Assembly: GCF_001411555.2 (NCBI RefSeq) | Contig: NC_049904.1 | Location: 21,155,370-21,219,369, forward strand | DNA from: Juglans regia | Taxonomy: Eukaryota; Streptophyta; Magnoliopsida; Fagales; Juglandaceae | Length of the DNA stretch: 64,000 nt | Direction of reading: 5' to 3' | Shown: positions 1-10,501 of the stretch, one piece after another | Layout: every line of letters begins with the position of its first letter | How positions within the stretch are numbered: the stretch's first letter is position 1 | The notes under the pieces: model-generated | Database searches by the model: none | Told to the model about the DNA's origin: nothing | The model's input: only the letters and a program-made list of their open reading frames with translations | Translations under genes and position numbers: made by a program

Positions 1-911
1 AAAATCAATCTCACTTGGCTGAAGATAATAACTATATAACTTCAGGTACATAATTAATATATTCCAACTGTAAGTTAGACTTGACTTGGATGCATCTTCA
101 TGGAGTGACAACTTTAGAGCCCGGCATCTTTAAAAGTGTTCTAGTTTTTATCAGAAGCCTTCCCGTTTAAGACATAAGCGGCAGACCCAAATAAATCCAG
201 TAGAGCCGAAAATCTAGCAATGCCCAGCCCAAGTCGAAGACTAACATAAGTGGACAATTTGTAAGCTTCCAAGTTATTGAACTGGAATGCTTTTTTTGAT
301 ATTTTTATTTTCTTTTCATTTCAATTTAGTCGTAAATATGCTAATCCTACTCTCCTTTAATACATTTTACTCTAGAGTAATTATCAAGTATATATATGAA
401 GGATAGTCCATGCTCAAAATGAATTTGATGTTTCGGGTATTAACTAGTCGTAGACCTGCACGACTTGCAGAAATAGTTGCAATCAGCTCTACTAATTTAA
501 TCTTACTTATAATGAAACAACGTATTATAAATCATATACTCTTTATACGAAACTAGTTAACTTAAAAGAAAACATACCAATTCAAATTGGAAACTTGTGT
601 ATAGCTTTTGTTATCAAGCAATACTTAAGCCACTTAAGCCATTTGCACACATTACTTTACTTGCCCGTTTGGATAGTGAGATGAGATGAAATAGTTTTTA
701 ATGAAAGTTGAATAAAGTATTGATAGAATATTATTTTTTAATATTATTATTATTTTAGAATTTGAAAAAATTGAATTGTTTAATATATTTTATGTGAAAA
801 TTTAGAAAAGTTATAATAATGAAATGAGATGAGATGAAACCGTTTCAGTATCCAAACGGAACCGTACTTCGGCAATAAACTTCCACATGTAGGAAACTCA
901 AAATCTTGCAG
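1..911 (-). promoter_or_regulatory. Upstream region of an LRR kinase paralog lying off the left edge (copy 1)
   Basis: This non-coding stretch aligns by eye with two other places in the window. Bases 1-470 match 30515-30880, and 9-250 plus 880-911 match 55577-56553. Those two regions lie upstream of minus-strand LRR receptor kinase genes, so this copy probably belongs to a third gene whose coding part is left of base 1. A MITE sits at 665-859. Similarity to copy 3 ends abruptly after the shared AAACTCAAAATCTTG at about 911. I see no coding potential and cannot place a TATA box with confidence. The assignment rests on paralogy alone. Confidence 0.55.
665..859. mobile_element. MITE with CCGTTTGGATA terminal inverted repeats
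   Basis: The left end reads CCGTTTGGATAGTGAGATGAG. The right end, on the other strand, reads CCGTTTGGATACTGAAACGG, giving inverted repeats of about 11 bp plus an imperfect extension. The interior is AT-rich and non-coding. The 195-bp length suits a Tourist- or hAT-type MITE. No clear target duplication was found. Copy 3 of the upstream region (around 56470-56553) lacks this element, but it also lacks flanking sequence, so it is not a clean empty site. Confidence 0.55.
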
Positions 912-1543
912 CAACCGTCGCCCTATCTAATTAAGTCATGTATGCCAAGCCCCGCTGCTCTTATTGGGAAAAAGAAAGGATAACTAAAATGAAATTCTAT
1001 TTTTCTTCTCTGCATTTGTTTCCTTTGTACTTTGTGCCCTATTCTTTATCTTCTATTTCAGTTTTTGAGATAAGTTTCATTGGGTGCTCATGTTTTATAA
1101 TGATATTAGAAAAATACTTTCTACAATTAATCAATATGTCAAATTTCTTGTAAAATTCTCTATCGCTTCTCCTCTTTCTTTACCAGTTCTATCCTTCAAA
1201 ACTTTTTTATTAGTCATGGATAAAATTCAGGAGCTGTGCTTGTATTTCATTCAGGGAGGCAGTCAATGTCAACGAGAATTTGTACTAAAAACAAGTCTGC
1301 TTACATAATGGAACACTAAGCTAACCAATAGATGACTATCCTTTCCGACATACTTGAATCATCAAGTAACGACATGGTATTACTGCTATATATGAATATT
1401 GCTGCTGAAATATGGAAAGATTTGTCCCAAAGGTTTGTAAAAAGTAATAATTTTGTCAATCAATTTAAATGCTTTTGAGTTGAGTTATTTAGATTTCTTT
1501 AGCTCAAAAGCTTGACCTCAAAAAGTTTCTAAAGCTCAAAAGA
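912..1543. other. Intergenic stretch with no recognised feature
   Basis: AT-rich sequence between the upstream-region copy and the first LTR element. The reading frames at 938-1308 are short, overlap each other and show no recognisable domain, so I treat them as chance frames. Confidence 0.5.
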
Positions 1544-2193
1544 TGAATTAATGCCTAAAAATAGCACAACAGGTTGGAAAGAGAGAAAGAGTCATTCCTA
1601 GCCAATTATGGCAATTCGTAGCTCGATCGGTGTGCTATGGAGCCTCAGGCAGTGGTCCGGTGTGGATGTACAGTATTTGTGCTTACATCCATGGCAATGA
1701 ACAATAAATAAATACAGGAAAAGTAAAAAAGATGGAGACACAAATTTAGGTGGTTCAGTATAATACTTACGTCCATGGGTCGTTGGGAGGGAGATTTCAC
1801 TATAATATGACTGCTTTACAAGCTCTCATAGTCACTCATCCTCGTTGTACAATGGAGATCAGAAATCTATTTCTGAAGGTGAGCCTGTCGTTGGTGCTCT
1901 GGTTCCAAGGTTGAAGAAGCTGAAGAAAAGGTCGAAGTCACAGTCTAGAAGAAGTCCAGAAGAAGAAGCCCCTGAAATCGTCTGGTTCATTCCCTTTTAT
2001 CTTTTGCCCCTTGTTCCTTTATGTCATATCTCTTCTCATTTATGTCACATCTTCCATTTTCCTCCTGACACCCTGACATTCCTTAGCCTTTTGTCCCCTC
2101 ATTCCTTATCTTTTTCTTCCCTTCTAATGAGACCCTTAACCTTGGGCTGGGCTTAGAAAACCACTTTGGGCCTGATATATTTTATCTCCTCCA
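1544..2193 (-). repeat. 3' LTR of element I
   Basis: About 650 bp, matching 5752-6291 plus 13213-13333 along its length. It has TG at 2193 and CA at 1545-1544 when read on the minus strand. The bases just inside it (GAATCGCGGACAAT, minus strand) resemble those before the 3' LTR of the Tat element at 27687 (GAATTCGCGGGGTAG). This supports a shared lineage and the minus orientation. Confidence 0.7.
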
Positions 2194-2339
2194 ATTGTCC
2201 GCGATTCTTAAGTGCAATTTGCTCCAAAAGAAAACCTTGAGAATCTTTAAAGATAAAATATGCAAACGAAAAAATCCACCAAAGTCTAAAGAGAAATAAA
2301 TTTCGAGAGCAGGTCCCTAGTTATCCATTTCACTTACGT

Positions 2340-2830
2340 TAAGCGATGAAGATTTCCGAGTGCGAGGCTAGGTGGGAGATCAGTTTGATCACGTTAGGTG
2401 CGAGCGCAGAGCTTGTGTTGTTGAGAAAAGTGGGAGGCTAGCTCGACCGCGTTAGGCACGAGCACAGAGCTCGTCTTTGGCAGGAAATGTGCACGAGATA
2501 GGCTCAACTACGTAGAGTACGAGGCTAGGCAAGAAATATGCTCGACAGCGTAAAGTGTGAGCGTTGAGCTCAACTTAGCGTGATAAGCAGGAGGTTAGCT
2601 CGAAAGCCTTAGGTTCGAGCACGAATCTCGTCTTTGGCGAAGGATGGGCTTGACCGAGTAGATTGCGAATCTGTAGCTCAACTTAGCAAGATAAGTGAAA
2701 GGTTAGCTCGACCGTGTTAGGTACGAGCGCAGAACTTGTCTTCGGCGGGAGATGTGTGAGAGATTGGCTCAACAGCGTAAGGTACGAGTATGGAGCTCGA
2801 CTTGGAGCGCGAAGGTCTAGCATTCAAGTG
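2340..2830. repeat. Degenerate short-period repeats built on CTCGACCGCGTTAGG and GAGCGCAGAGCTCG
   Basis: Variants of two motifs, one like GCTCGACCGCGTTAGG and one like CGAGCACAGAGCTCGTC, recur about every 50-150 bp. Good examples begin near 2390, 2446, 2591 and 2703. There is no open frame. The block lies inside element I towards its 3' LTR, the same place where the Tat element at 17720 carries its 97-bp array. Confidence 0.6.
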
Positions 2831-2879
2831 ACTTGCCCATCTGTTCGGCACCTGGGGGGGTCAGGCAGTCCCTGACCTT

Positions 2880-4320
2880 TCCTGCTTGTTGATTCATTCA
2901 TGAACATAACTCGAATGAGACGATTGTGGCATGAGTGCTAAACACCTAGCGTTTACTGAAGAAGCTACCGTCCCTGGAGTAATGTCGGGTAGCCAAAAGA
3001 CTGGAGCTGCGCTACGCCGTGGGAGAGGTTGGGTAGCCTAGAGATTGAACCCGCCTCTTTGAGCCTCACGAGGAGGTAAGTAGTAGACGCTTGACCAATT
3101 AGCGTAGGTAATTCCCAATCATAAGTGTTGAATTTGCAAACATGAATCGCCTTGCATGGGTGTGGTGACAGTCTGAGACAACAGTTATGGCGTGATGGTA
3201 AATGCTCGATGTTTGCTGGAGGAGATGTCTTCTTGGGAATATCGTCGGGTAGTAAAAAAACTGAACTAGCACTACGTTATGAGAGAGGTTAGGTAGTCTG
3301 GAGACTAAACCCGCCTCTTTGAGCCTCATGGGGAGGTAAGTAGAAGATGTTTGACCATGCTGCAAAAGCTAAAGGAGTTAGCATAAATAACTCCCAGTCA
3401 TAAGTGTGGAATTTGCAAACTTGAATAGCCTTGTTGGAGTGTGGTGAAGGTCTGAAACAGTGGTTATGGCTAATTGTAAACTCTTGGCGTTTGCTGGAGG
3501 AGATATCTTCCCAAGAGTAGCGTCGGGTAGTCGAAGATTTGGACCCGCACTATGCCGTGAGAGAGGTCGAGCAGCCTGGAGACTAAACCTACCTCTTTGA
3601 GCCTCATGGGGAGGTAAGTAGTTAGGCAGCTCAGAAGCTGGACCCGCACTTCACCATGGCAAAGGTCGGGGTAAGTAGTCGGTAGCAAAGGGGATGGATC
3701 TACACTCCACTGTGCAAGATGTCGAGCAGCCTAGAGACTAAACTCGCCTCTTTGAGCCTCATGGAGAGGTAAGTAGTTGGGCAGTTTGGGACTAGACCAG
3801 CACCCGCCTATTGACGCCGCAGGGAAGGTAAGTGTCAGGCAGGCTAGAGCTGCACTCGCACCTCACCGTGACTACTTCACCATGACGAAGGTCAGGGTAA
3901 GTAGTCAAGAAGCCAAGAAGCTAGACTCGGACTCTACCGTGAGAGAGGTCGAGCAGCCTATAGACTATACTTGCCTCTTTCAATCTCAGAGGGAGGTAGG
4001 CAGTTGAATAGTTTGTGACTGAACCCGTACCCTCCCATTGACAACATAGGGAAGGTAAGTGTTGAGCAAACTAGAGCTAGACTCGCACTCTACCGTGAGA
4101 GAGGTCGAGCAGTCTGTAGACTAGACTCGCCTCTTTTAACCTCATAGGAAGGTAAGTAGTCGGGCAGTTTGTGATTGAACATGCACCCGCCTGTTGACAC
4201 CACAGGGAAGGTAAGTGTCGAGCAAGCTGGAGTTGGACTCACACCTCACCGTGAAGAAGGTCAGGCCGGTTGGACCAGCCTATTGACTCTCACCGGGGGG
4301 GGGGTAAGTAGTCGAGGCTT
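2880..4320. repeat. Tandem repeat block of about 280-bp and then shorter units in element I
   Basis: The phrase AATTCCCAATCATAAGTG at about 3110 recurs as AACTCCCAGTCATAAGTG at about 3389, giving a period near 279 bp. Both are followed by GGAATTTGCAAAC- or TTGAATTTGCAAAC-like sequence and by TTTGCTGGAGGAGAT. From about 3600 shorter units take over, each with GAGAGGTCGAGCAGCCT, CTCTTTGAGCCTCA and GGGAGGTAAGTAGT. Open frames inside it, on either strand, have repeat-derived, low-complexity translations and are not annotated as genes. Confidence 0.65.
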
Positions 4321-4514
4321 GTCCGTGTGCATGTGAATGCCAAACAGTTTGCGGTGTCTGAGTGGGGTTGTGTTGCCGGTGTTTCGTGCTATAGGAATTC
4401 ATTTTGTTAGAAAAAATGAAATCCATATAAGTTTTGAGAGAGGCAAGCCAATATGCTTTAGCTGTTGTATCCAATTTTTGCTTGACAAAAATTGCCCACA
4501 CTTGGTTACTATTT

Positions 4515-4531
4515 CTTCTCTTTCTTTCTCT

Positions 4532-4571
<40 letters not shown>

Positions 4572-4572
4572 T
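4515..4572. repeat. CT dinucleotide microsatellite
   Basis: A run of TCTTTC followed by (CT)n with a few interruptions. It lies in the internal part of element I and produces spurious serine/leucine-rich frames on the plus strand. Confidence 0.85.
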
Positions 4573-5730
4573 TTTTAAACAGATTTTTCGGTGAACACTA
4601 CACAGCTCTGACTGCTAGAACGTGTAACCATCGTTGCATCCCTCTTGGTCATGTAACTTCATGGGCGGGTAGTCTTGGCAGCGATGCTGAAGGTCTTCGT
4701 GTCTCAGCCTCGTAATGATGGAGTAGTGGTTAGAGGACTACTGAGGCCGAGAAGGTTATGTCTAATCGGTGAGTGAGAAGTTGTGAGTCTGACGAAATGG
4801 TGTTCAATATGTATATGGGCGAGATGCTTTGGGCGAGGTGTTGGAGGCCGAGATGTGTCTGTCTGAGATGTATGTAGGCTTTTGTGACTCAGTTGCTTGA
4901 ATGGCCGAGATGGGTTGATGCCTGCTGGTTTGTGGCCGAGCAGCTTCTGCCCAAGATGTTTGTGGCCATTAGAGAAGGCACCGAATAACTTGGCCGAGTA
5001 GTTTCAACCACTACACGTGGCTTGCATGGTGAACGCTAGCTTCATGGGGGCTGGTCAGGGACCATACTGGCAGAGACTGACGACACTGGTGGGCCAGGTG
5101 GTAGTTGCCGGCGTCCTCCCCCAATTGTGCCACGACTGGTCCGAGTGGTCCTCCCATGTACACGGCGAGATGCACACGAGGTGCACTATTCACTACCCCG
5201 GTCCACGAGGACATCGTGGCAGAGCTAGAAACCATGGCGGTGCACATGGTGACCACCGACAGGTCAACAAGATTCGCAACAAGATGCTGCGAGCCTTTGG
5301 GTGCATGACAATGTGCACCCGTACGACACTGTGCATGTCATTGTGTGTGCCATGCACAATGGTACGTGCATGGTATTGTGCCCTTAAGTGCACAATGCTA
5401 TGCCTGACATGTGTAGGTCCACAATGCCAGTGACTCAAAAGGTGCATGTGTGTGCATATAAGTGCACAATGCTCACCTATGTACACCCCCTCTTTTTGCA
5501 CAATTCACCCAAAGTGCACTGAACGTTTGCAACTCAAGTGGCGAGTAACTTGGGTCCCCGCTGGGCAAGAATGGGTTCACTCGCCCATTTTCTACTGTAG
5601 TGTTTTTTATAAAAATAAAAGCCGAAAGGTTGAGCATACTTATTTGGGAGGATGTCATTTGCTCGTTTAGTGATTATTTAGTGAGCTGAAAAATCTTCAT
5701 TTTCCAGCTTCCAGTGTAGAAAGTAAATCA
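4573..5730. other. Internal region of element I without recognisable coding sequence
   Basis: This stretch would hold gag in an autonomous element, since it lies just downstream of the primer binding site on the minus strand. I see no gag motif. It carries repeated GGCCGAGATG phrases (4740-4960), a GC-rich part (5010-5280), and a GTGCAC-rich part (5285-5520) in which AAGTGCACAATGCT occurs twice, about 70 bp apart. Overlapping frames up to 138 codons exist on both strands over the GC-rich part but show no family signature. Confidence 0.5.
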
Positions 5731-5749
5731 GATCCCACGGACGACGTCA
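5731..5749 (-). other. Degenerate primer binding site of element I
   Basis: On the minus strand this reads TGACGTCGTCCGTGGGATC. It differs at three positions from TGGCGCCGTCTGTGGGATC at 18597 in the Tat element, and sits two bases inside the LTR. TGGCGCCGT starts are known for Tat-lineage Ty3/gypsy elements and are usually attributed to tRNA-Asp priming. Its position fixes the element's orientation. Confidence 0.65.
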
Positions 5750-5751
5750 AT

Positions 5752-6291
5752 TGTTAATGCCTAAAATAACACAGGCCGAAAGGGGATAAATAGTCATTCC
5801 AGGTCCGCTATGGCAATCTGCGGCTCTATCGGTGTGGTGTGGAGCCCTCAATTGTGGTCCGATGCGGCTGTACGGTGGTCTTGCTTACATCCATGATAGT
5901 GAAAAAGAAATAAATGCAGGAAAATTAATAGAGATTGAGACACACAGATTTATGCGGTTCGGTATAATGCTTACGTCCACGGATCGATCGTTTGAGGGGA
6001 GGGGGGAGAATCCACTTTAATATGATTGTTTACAAGATCACATGGTCACTCATCATCGTTGTACAATGGAGATCAGAGATCTATTTTCTGTAGGTAAGCC
6101 TATCATTGGTGCTCTGGTTCCCAGGTTGAAGAAGCTGAAGAAGAGGTCCAAGTCATAGTCTAGAAGAAGTCCAGAAGAATAAGGCCCTAAAATCATCTGG
6201 TTCCCTCCCTTTTTATCTTCTGACCCTTGTTCATTTATATCACATCATCTCTCTTTTATGTCACATCTTTTCTTTTCCTCTTGACACTCTC
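5752..6291 (-). repeat. 5' LTR of element I, larger part (continues at 13213)
   Basis: Matches 1544 to about 2065 of the other LTR, then stops at CTCTC, where element II is inserted. The remaining 121 bp of this LTR resume at 13213 and end at 13333. Joining the pieces over one copy of CTCTC restores collinearity with the other LTR, which shows that element II arrived later. Confidence 0.75.
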
Positions 6292-8987
6292 TGTAACACC
6301 CCCTATTTTAGTGTATTTTAATTGAAGGATTATTTTTTTATTAATTTAAATATTGGTTCTCTTGTTTTAAATTTATCGGATCTTTCGTTAGATTTATTTT
6401 ATGATTTTTTTAAGTTCAGAAATTAAACTTGATATGTCTCTTTAATATTAATTATTGTTATGCATTTAAATTTCTCTTTATTTTAAATTAGTTTGTTATT
6501 GAGTTTAATTATTTTATTTCCATTTAATCGCTACGTTTAAACTAGTTTATTTAACTTGTTGTTTTGAAATCTTTTTCGTTGTATCATTTTTGTGACCCAA
6601 GATATGAGGATTGTACCTCATTTCTTTCCCTCACTTTTTTCTTTTCCTCTTTTCTTTTCCCTCCATTTCTTTTCTCCTCTCTCTCTCTCCTCTCCCGTGC
6701 ATTGCACCCTTCCCCTCTCTCCCGTGCGTTTTCTTCTTCTCCACCCAACCCACCGCCGCGCGCCACTGACCCTCTCCTTCCTTTCCCCACCGGCCGGCAA
6801 CCACCCCCTTCAATCCCAGCCCCTTTCGCACCGCCGTGAGTCCCCACGCACGACTTGAAGTTGTAACCTTCTCTTCGCTCCAGCGCCGCCGTCGCCCCAC
6901 CTCCGGCAGCCATTTCTTCACCACTTCATCCTTGACCTCATAGCAACCTAATGCACCCATCCTCAGACCAGATCTGCCACCAGTGAAGCACATTCATAAA
7001 CATTTCTGATTTGGGCATTTTAGTCTTCAACCACCCTCTACGCCATCACCCACGGCCAACCACCACCACCATTGGCTTCACCTACATCCCTAAGCCCTTC
7101 CCTATCAATCTCGGGTCTTGGTTTGTCCCCGTTCAAAAGTGGGTTTTTGAGACCCACGACCATAGTGCATTTTGCACTGTTCTGCAGCTGTGTTGCCACT
7201 TCTTACAGCTCCGTGATCTTTCAAAAATTATAATAAAGCGCTGTAAGTATTTTCACAAAGAACTTTCCTGATTTAAATGTATTTTTGCACTAACTCATTT
7301 TACTGTGAATTGGTTGGTGGTGCCGAACTGAGTCCGAGGAGTAAGGGGGTCGGTTAGATTGGATGATGAAGTTGTTTGTGTGATTGGTTTATGCTGTTAC
7401 GGGTTTAAATATTGGTGTTTTGAGTTTGACGTTGGTTATGGTGGATATTGATGATTTTAGAAAGTGATGATATATTTTGGGATTATGAGGGTTTTAAGTT
7501 TTGAGGAACTAAAATAGGTTATTTTAGAAGTTTAGGCGTAAATATCGAAATACGTGATTGATTGAAAACTTACATAAATTACGTGATTATTTTTATATGT
7601 GACAAGTTATAGTCAACTTGACATTTTTTAGGAAAATTCTGAAAAGCTAAGAAGTTCAGGGGTTCCTATGCTAGACTTTGCATAAAAATAAAATGGACTG
7701 AGATCAATTTTGAAAATGTGCATGTTGTGTTATGAAAATAAATGTTAAACGATCTCAGTTATTTGTTTTGCATCGCTCATGAGATTTTGTATAAGAAGAA
7801 AATATTTTCTGGCATGACTGGTACGGACATGAGCTTATTTTTAGCATTATGTTTCTGAACTGTGAAAAAATGAGCGAATATGAGAATTTGATAAATTTGT
7901 CTGTGATGTGAAGATGTTCTGAAGCTGTTTTGGACAATGTGAAATGATCTGAATTTCAGTACTTTGATTTTATATGATGTGGCATCTGAAAAACCTATGG
8001 CATGACTTTCTGATTCTGTTCTGACTCTGATTCTGATATGGTGATTCTGATTCTGTTTTGCTCTGATATGTGGCCCTTTCAAGGGATACAATAGTGACCT
8101 CTGGCCCTGTCACGGGATACAATAGTGACCTCTGGCCATGTCACAGGACACAATAGTGACCTTTGGCCTTGTCACGGCATACAATAGTGACCTTTGGCCC
8201 TGTCACGGGATATAATAGTGACCTCTGGCCCTGTCACGGGATACAATAGTGACCTCTGTCCCTACCACGGGATATAATAGTGGATTTCTGTTCTGAGTGC
8301 AATCTCTTTGATATTTATGGTGATTTATATTCTGCTTGGCTTTCAGCAGAATGCACAACCCTACCACGGGGGTTAAACATGGCCTTTGTTCTGATATGAT
8401 ATGATAAGATGAAGATGTTAGATCATGTTGTGCCAAAGGAGTCTTTGAATATGAAAAGTTGCTTTCTGAATATGAAATGTTTGAATATCACTCTGGATTT
8501 CTGATAATATGTATTTTTGAGATATGCATATTGAAAATTGAAATGTTTTGTTTTTGCATTCTGAACTCTGTGAAAATGCCCATGTTTACATACTAGCATA
8601 TGTTCTCTACTTACTGAGTTGTTAATAACTCACCCCCTTTATCTTCACAATATTTTCAGATGATTTTAGATTTTTCAGCTGAGGATCAAGACTATGAAGT
8701 ATTGGGTGAGACGACTTAAGAATAGTGGATTAGGGATAGAAAGTGTTCGAAGAGTATTGGTGATGTTTGTTAATTATATTGTTGAAATGTGAGTTAAGTG
8801 ACACGTAGAGAAGTTGATATTTTCTTGTGGTTACGATATTGATGATTTGACATATGAGTTTGTGTGGTTAATTAAATTTGAAGTGTTTACGTTAATTTGG
8901 AGCTTTTGGAAGTGCGTTAGCAATGTTGGAGTTGATTATTAGGTAATTTGAGTTAACTCTTTGGACCTTCAGGGACGGGGTGTTACA
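6292..8987 (+). repeat. 5' LTR of element II
   Basis: 2,696 bp, TGTAACACC to GGTGTTACA. It holds an AT-rich first 300 bp, a pyrimidine-rich and then GC-rich part (6620-6990), and a block of 31-bp repeats (8071-8284). Frames over the GC-rich part (6564-6993, both strands) overlap antisense to each other and are composition artefacts. A partial copy of the first ~650 bp of this LTR family lies at 36338-36991. Confidence 0.85.
8071..8284 (+). repeat. 31-bp tandem repeat inside the 5' LTR, about 7 units
   Basis: The units resemble TGGCCCTGTCACGGGATACA followed by ATAGTGACCTC and are directly adjacent with no spacers. The 3' LTR carries the matching block at 12326-12504 with about 6 units. The copy-number difference is a small post-insertion change. 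Confidence 0.85.
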
Positions 8988-8989
8988 GT

Positions 8990-9001
8990 TGGTATTAGAG
9001 C
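8990..9001 (+). other. Primer binding site of element II
   Basis: TGGTATTAGAGC starts two bases after the 5' LTR. It differs by one base from the TGGTATCAGAGC complement of plant initiator tRNA-Met, the usual primer of many Ty3/gypsy and Ty1/copia elements. Confidence 0.8.
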
Positions 9002-9513
9002 TAATGTTTGAGGTTCTGCTGACTATAAATATTGGAGTTTTGGATATCCGTGGGTTTACGAAGAAACTTTAGATTTGAGGTGTAGATTGGTAAAGATTAA
9101 GAGCTGATTATGTGGATATTTAAGGTTTAAGATTTTGCGGACTTTATGGTTGAGTTTTGCGGTTTCGGGATTTTAGATTCGACAAGCTTACTTTGTGGAC
9201 TATAGGAGATAATCTTTATACGATTTAAGGTTTAGATTTTTGTGGTTTAGATTCTAAAGATGTACAGGAGTTTAGAGCGATGTCGGGTTTGCAATTATAG
9301 ATGGTAGGAAGGACTATATGAGTTGGTTAAAGATATGACTAAGAATGGGTAAAACAAGTTCAAGATTGTATTGATTCAATTAATTATCTTTAACTTGTTT
9401 TAAATATTTTAACTGGTATTTATATTTTGTTTACACATATTTTGTTTTCTTTCCTTAGAACGTTTAACTGAGTTTAAGATCTCAAGTTGGCTGTTCGTCG
9501 TCGAGTACGAAAC

Positions 9514-10388
9514 ATGGAAGATGTGAACGAAAACAACAATGAGAGGGGCTGCACGTTCGAGCAACTTAATCACACTCATCTGCCCTACTTTGATGGAAGA
9601 GGCGATTCCAGTCCAGCTGAGGATTGGATTCAGGACATCGAAGAGATATTCAGTGTTTTGGAGTGCATCGATCAACAGAAAGTTCGATTTGTAGCTTTTA
9701 AATTGATTAAAGAAGCGAAGAGATCGTGGAACTTTGAGAAAGCCATCAGAGAAGCTGATGGAACTGGAGTAGTGAGCTGGCCTCACTTTAAGCAAAACTT
9801 CTTCGACCGCTTCTTTCCGAAAGCAGACCGGGAAGCTAAAGCCCGAGAGTTTACTAACTTGGTGCAAGGTACCATGACGGTACGCCAGTTTGCTTCAAAA
9901 TTTGCAAAGTTATCGCACTTCGCCCCATTTTTTGATTCCCGATGAGGATAAGAAAACCCGAAGGTTTAAATCACAGAATCTACGAACGGGTTATGGTTTT
10001 AGAAATTCAAAACTTTTTAGACTTGGTTCATAAAGCGATGCTAGTGGAGTAGAATCTTAAGAGAAGCGCTGAGTTGCAGGAACAGAGAAAGAGAGCTACG
10101 TCACATGGATCCTCTAGTATGGATCAAGGGCCATGGAAGAAGAGGAACAAATGTAGCAACTCAGACCAGAGACAGGTGCAGGACAATCAACGGAATAACT
10201 CCTGCAAGTCATGCAGCGTAGTACACTTTGGGCATTGTAGAAGGAAATATGGACGGTGTTTTCGATGTGGGAAGCATAGCCACCTCGTTAGAGATTGTCC
10301 AAGGCAACCAGATGGGAACAAGAACCCCAACCCGACTCAAAGGACTGATTTGGCTGCGCGAGGCAAGAACCAACGCAACGCAGTGTAG
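9514..10388 (+). pseudogene. gag: Gag of element II, one frameshift
   Basis: Encodes the structural Gag of a Ty3/gypsy element. I start at the ATG at 9514, since the open frame before it from 9487 begins with TTG. The N-terminal half holds the Retrotrans_gag (PF03732) pattern, with TPYFDGRG-like, EDWIQDIEEIF, SWPHFKQNFFDRFFP and TVRQFASKF. A T-run at about 9924-9932 carries one base too many and shifts the frame, so translation stops near 9945. From 10074 a different frame encodes a basic stretch and a CCHC zinc knuckle, CFRCGKHSHLVRDC. The coding sequence ends at about 10388 and is followed within 120 bp by the polypurine tract, so pol is missing altogether. A capsid-nucleocapsid product from this copy would be truncated before the knuckle. 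Confidence 0.8.
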
Positions 10389-10465
10389 GCTCGAATTCAA
10401 CTCAATACAGAATGCGCAACAGAAACATGATTAGCCCATTGGAAGTAACGACAATTAGCTAAGCA

Positions 10466-10501
10466 AATTTCGAGGACAAAATTTTTTTAAGGGGGGGAGG
10501 A
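10466..10501 (+). other. 3' internal end and polypurine tract of element II
   Basis: Reads TTTCGAGGACAAAATTTTTT and then TAAGGGGGGGAGGA, directly before the 3' LTR start at 10502. This is the familiar end of plant chromovirus-type pol and the purine tract that primes plus-strand DNA. Its presence without pol points to a precise internal loss between about 10390 and 10460. Confidence 0.8.

Noticed and set aside
3099..4501. Minus- and plus-strand frames in element I such as 3099-3365 and 3470-3688
   Set aside because: They repeat the same peptide because they translate a tandem repeat, and lack any gag or pol motif.
5011..5501. Overlapping frames of 138, 102 and 81 codons
   Set aside because: GC-rich, stop-poor DNA inside element I, with frames on both strands and no recognisable domain or start context.
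6564..6993. Open frames of up to 120 codons on both strands
   Set aside because: They lie in the GC- and pyrimidine-rich part of an LTR, overlap antisense, and have low-complexity translations. The same applies to 10746-11166 and 36311-36721.
8071..8284. Short regular repeats that could be mistaken for a CRISPR array
   Set aside because: The 31-bp units are directly adjacent, with no spacers, lie inside an LTR, and are matched in the other LTR. The DNA is plant nuclear.
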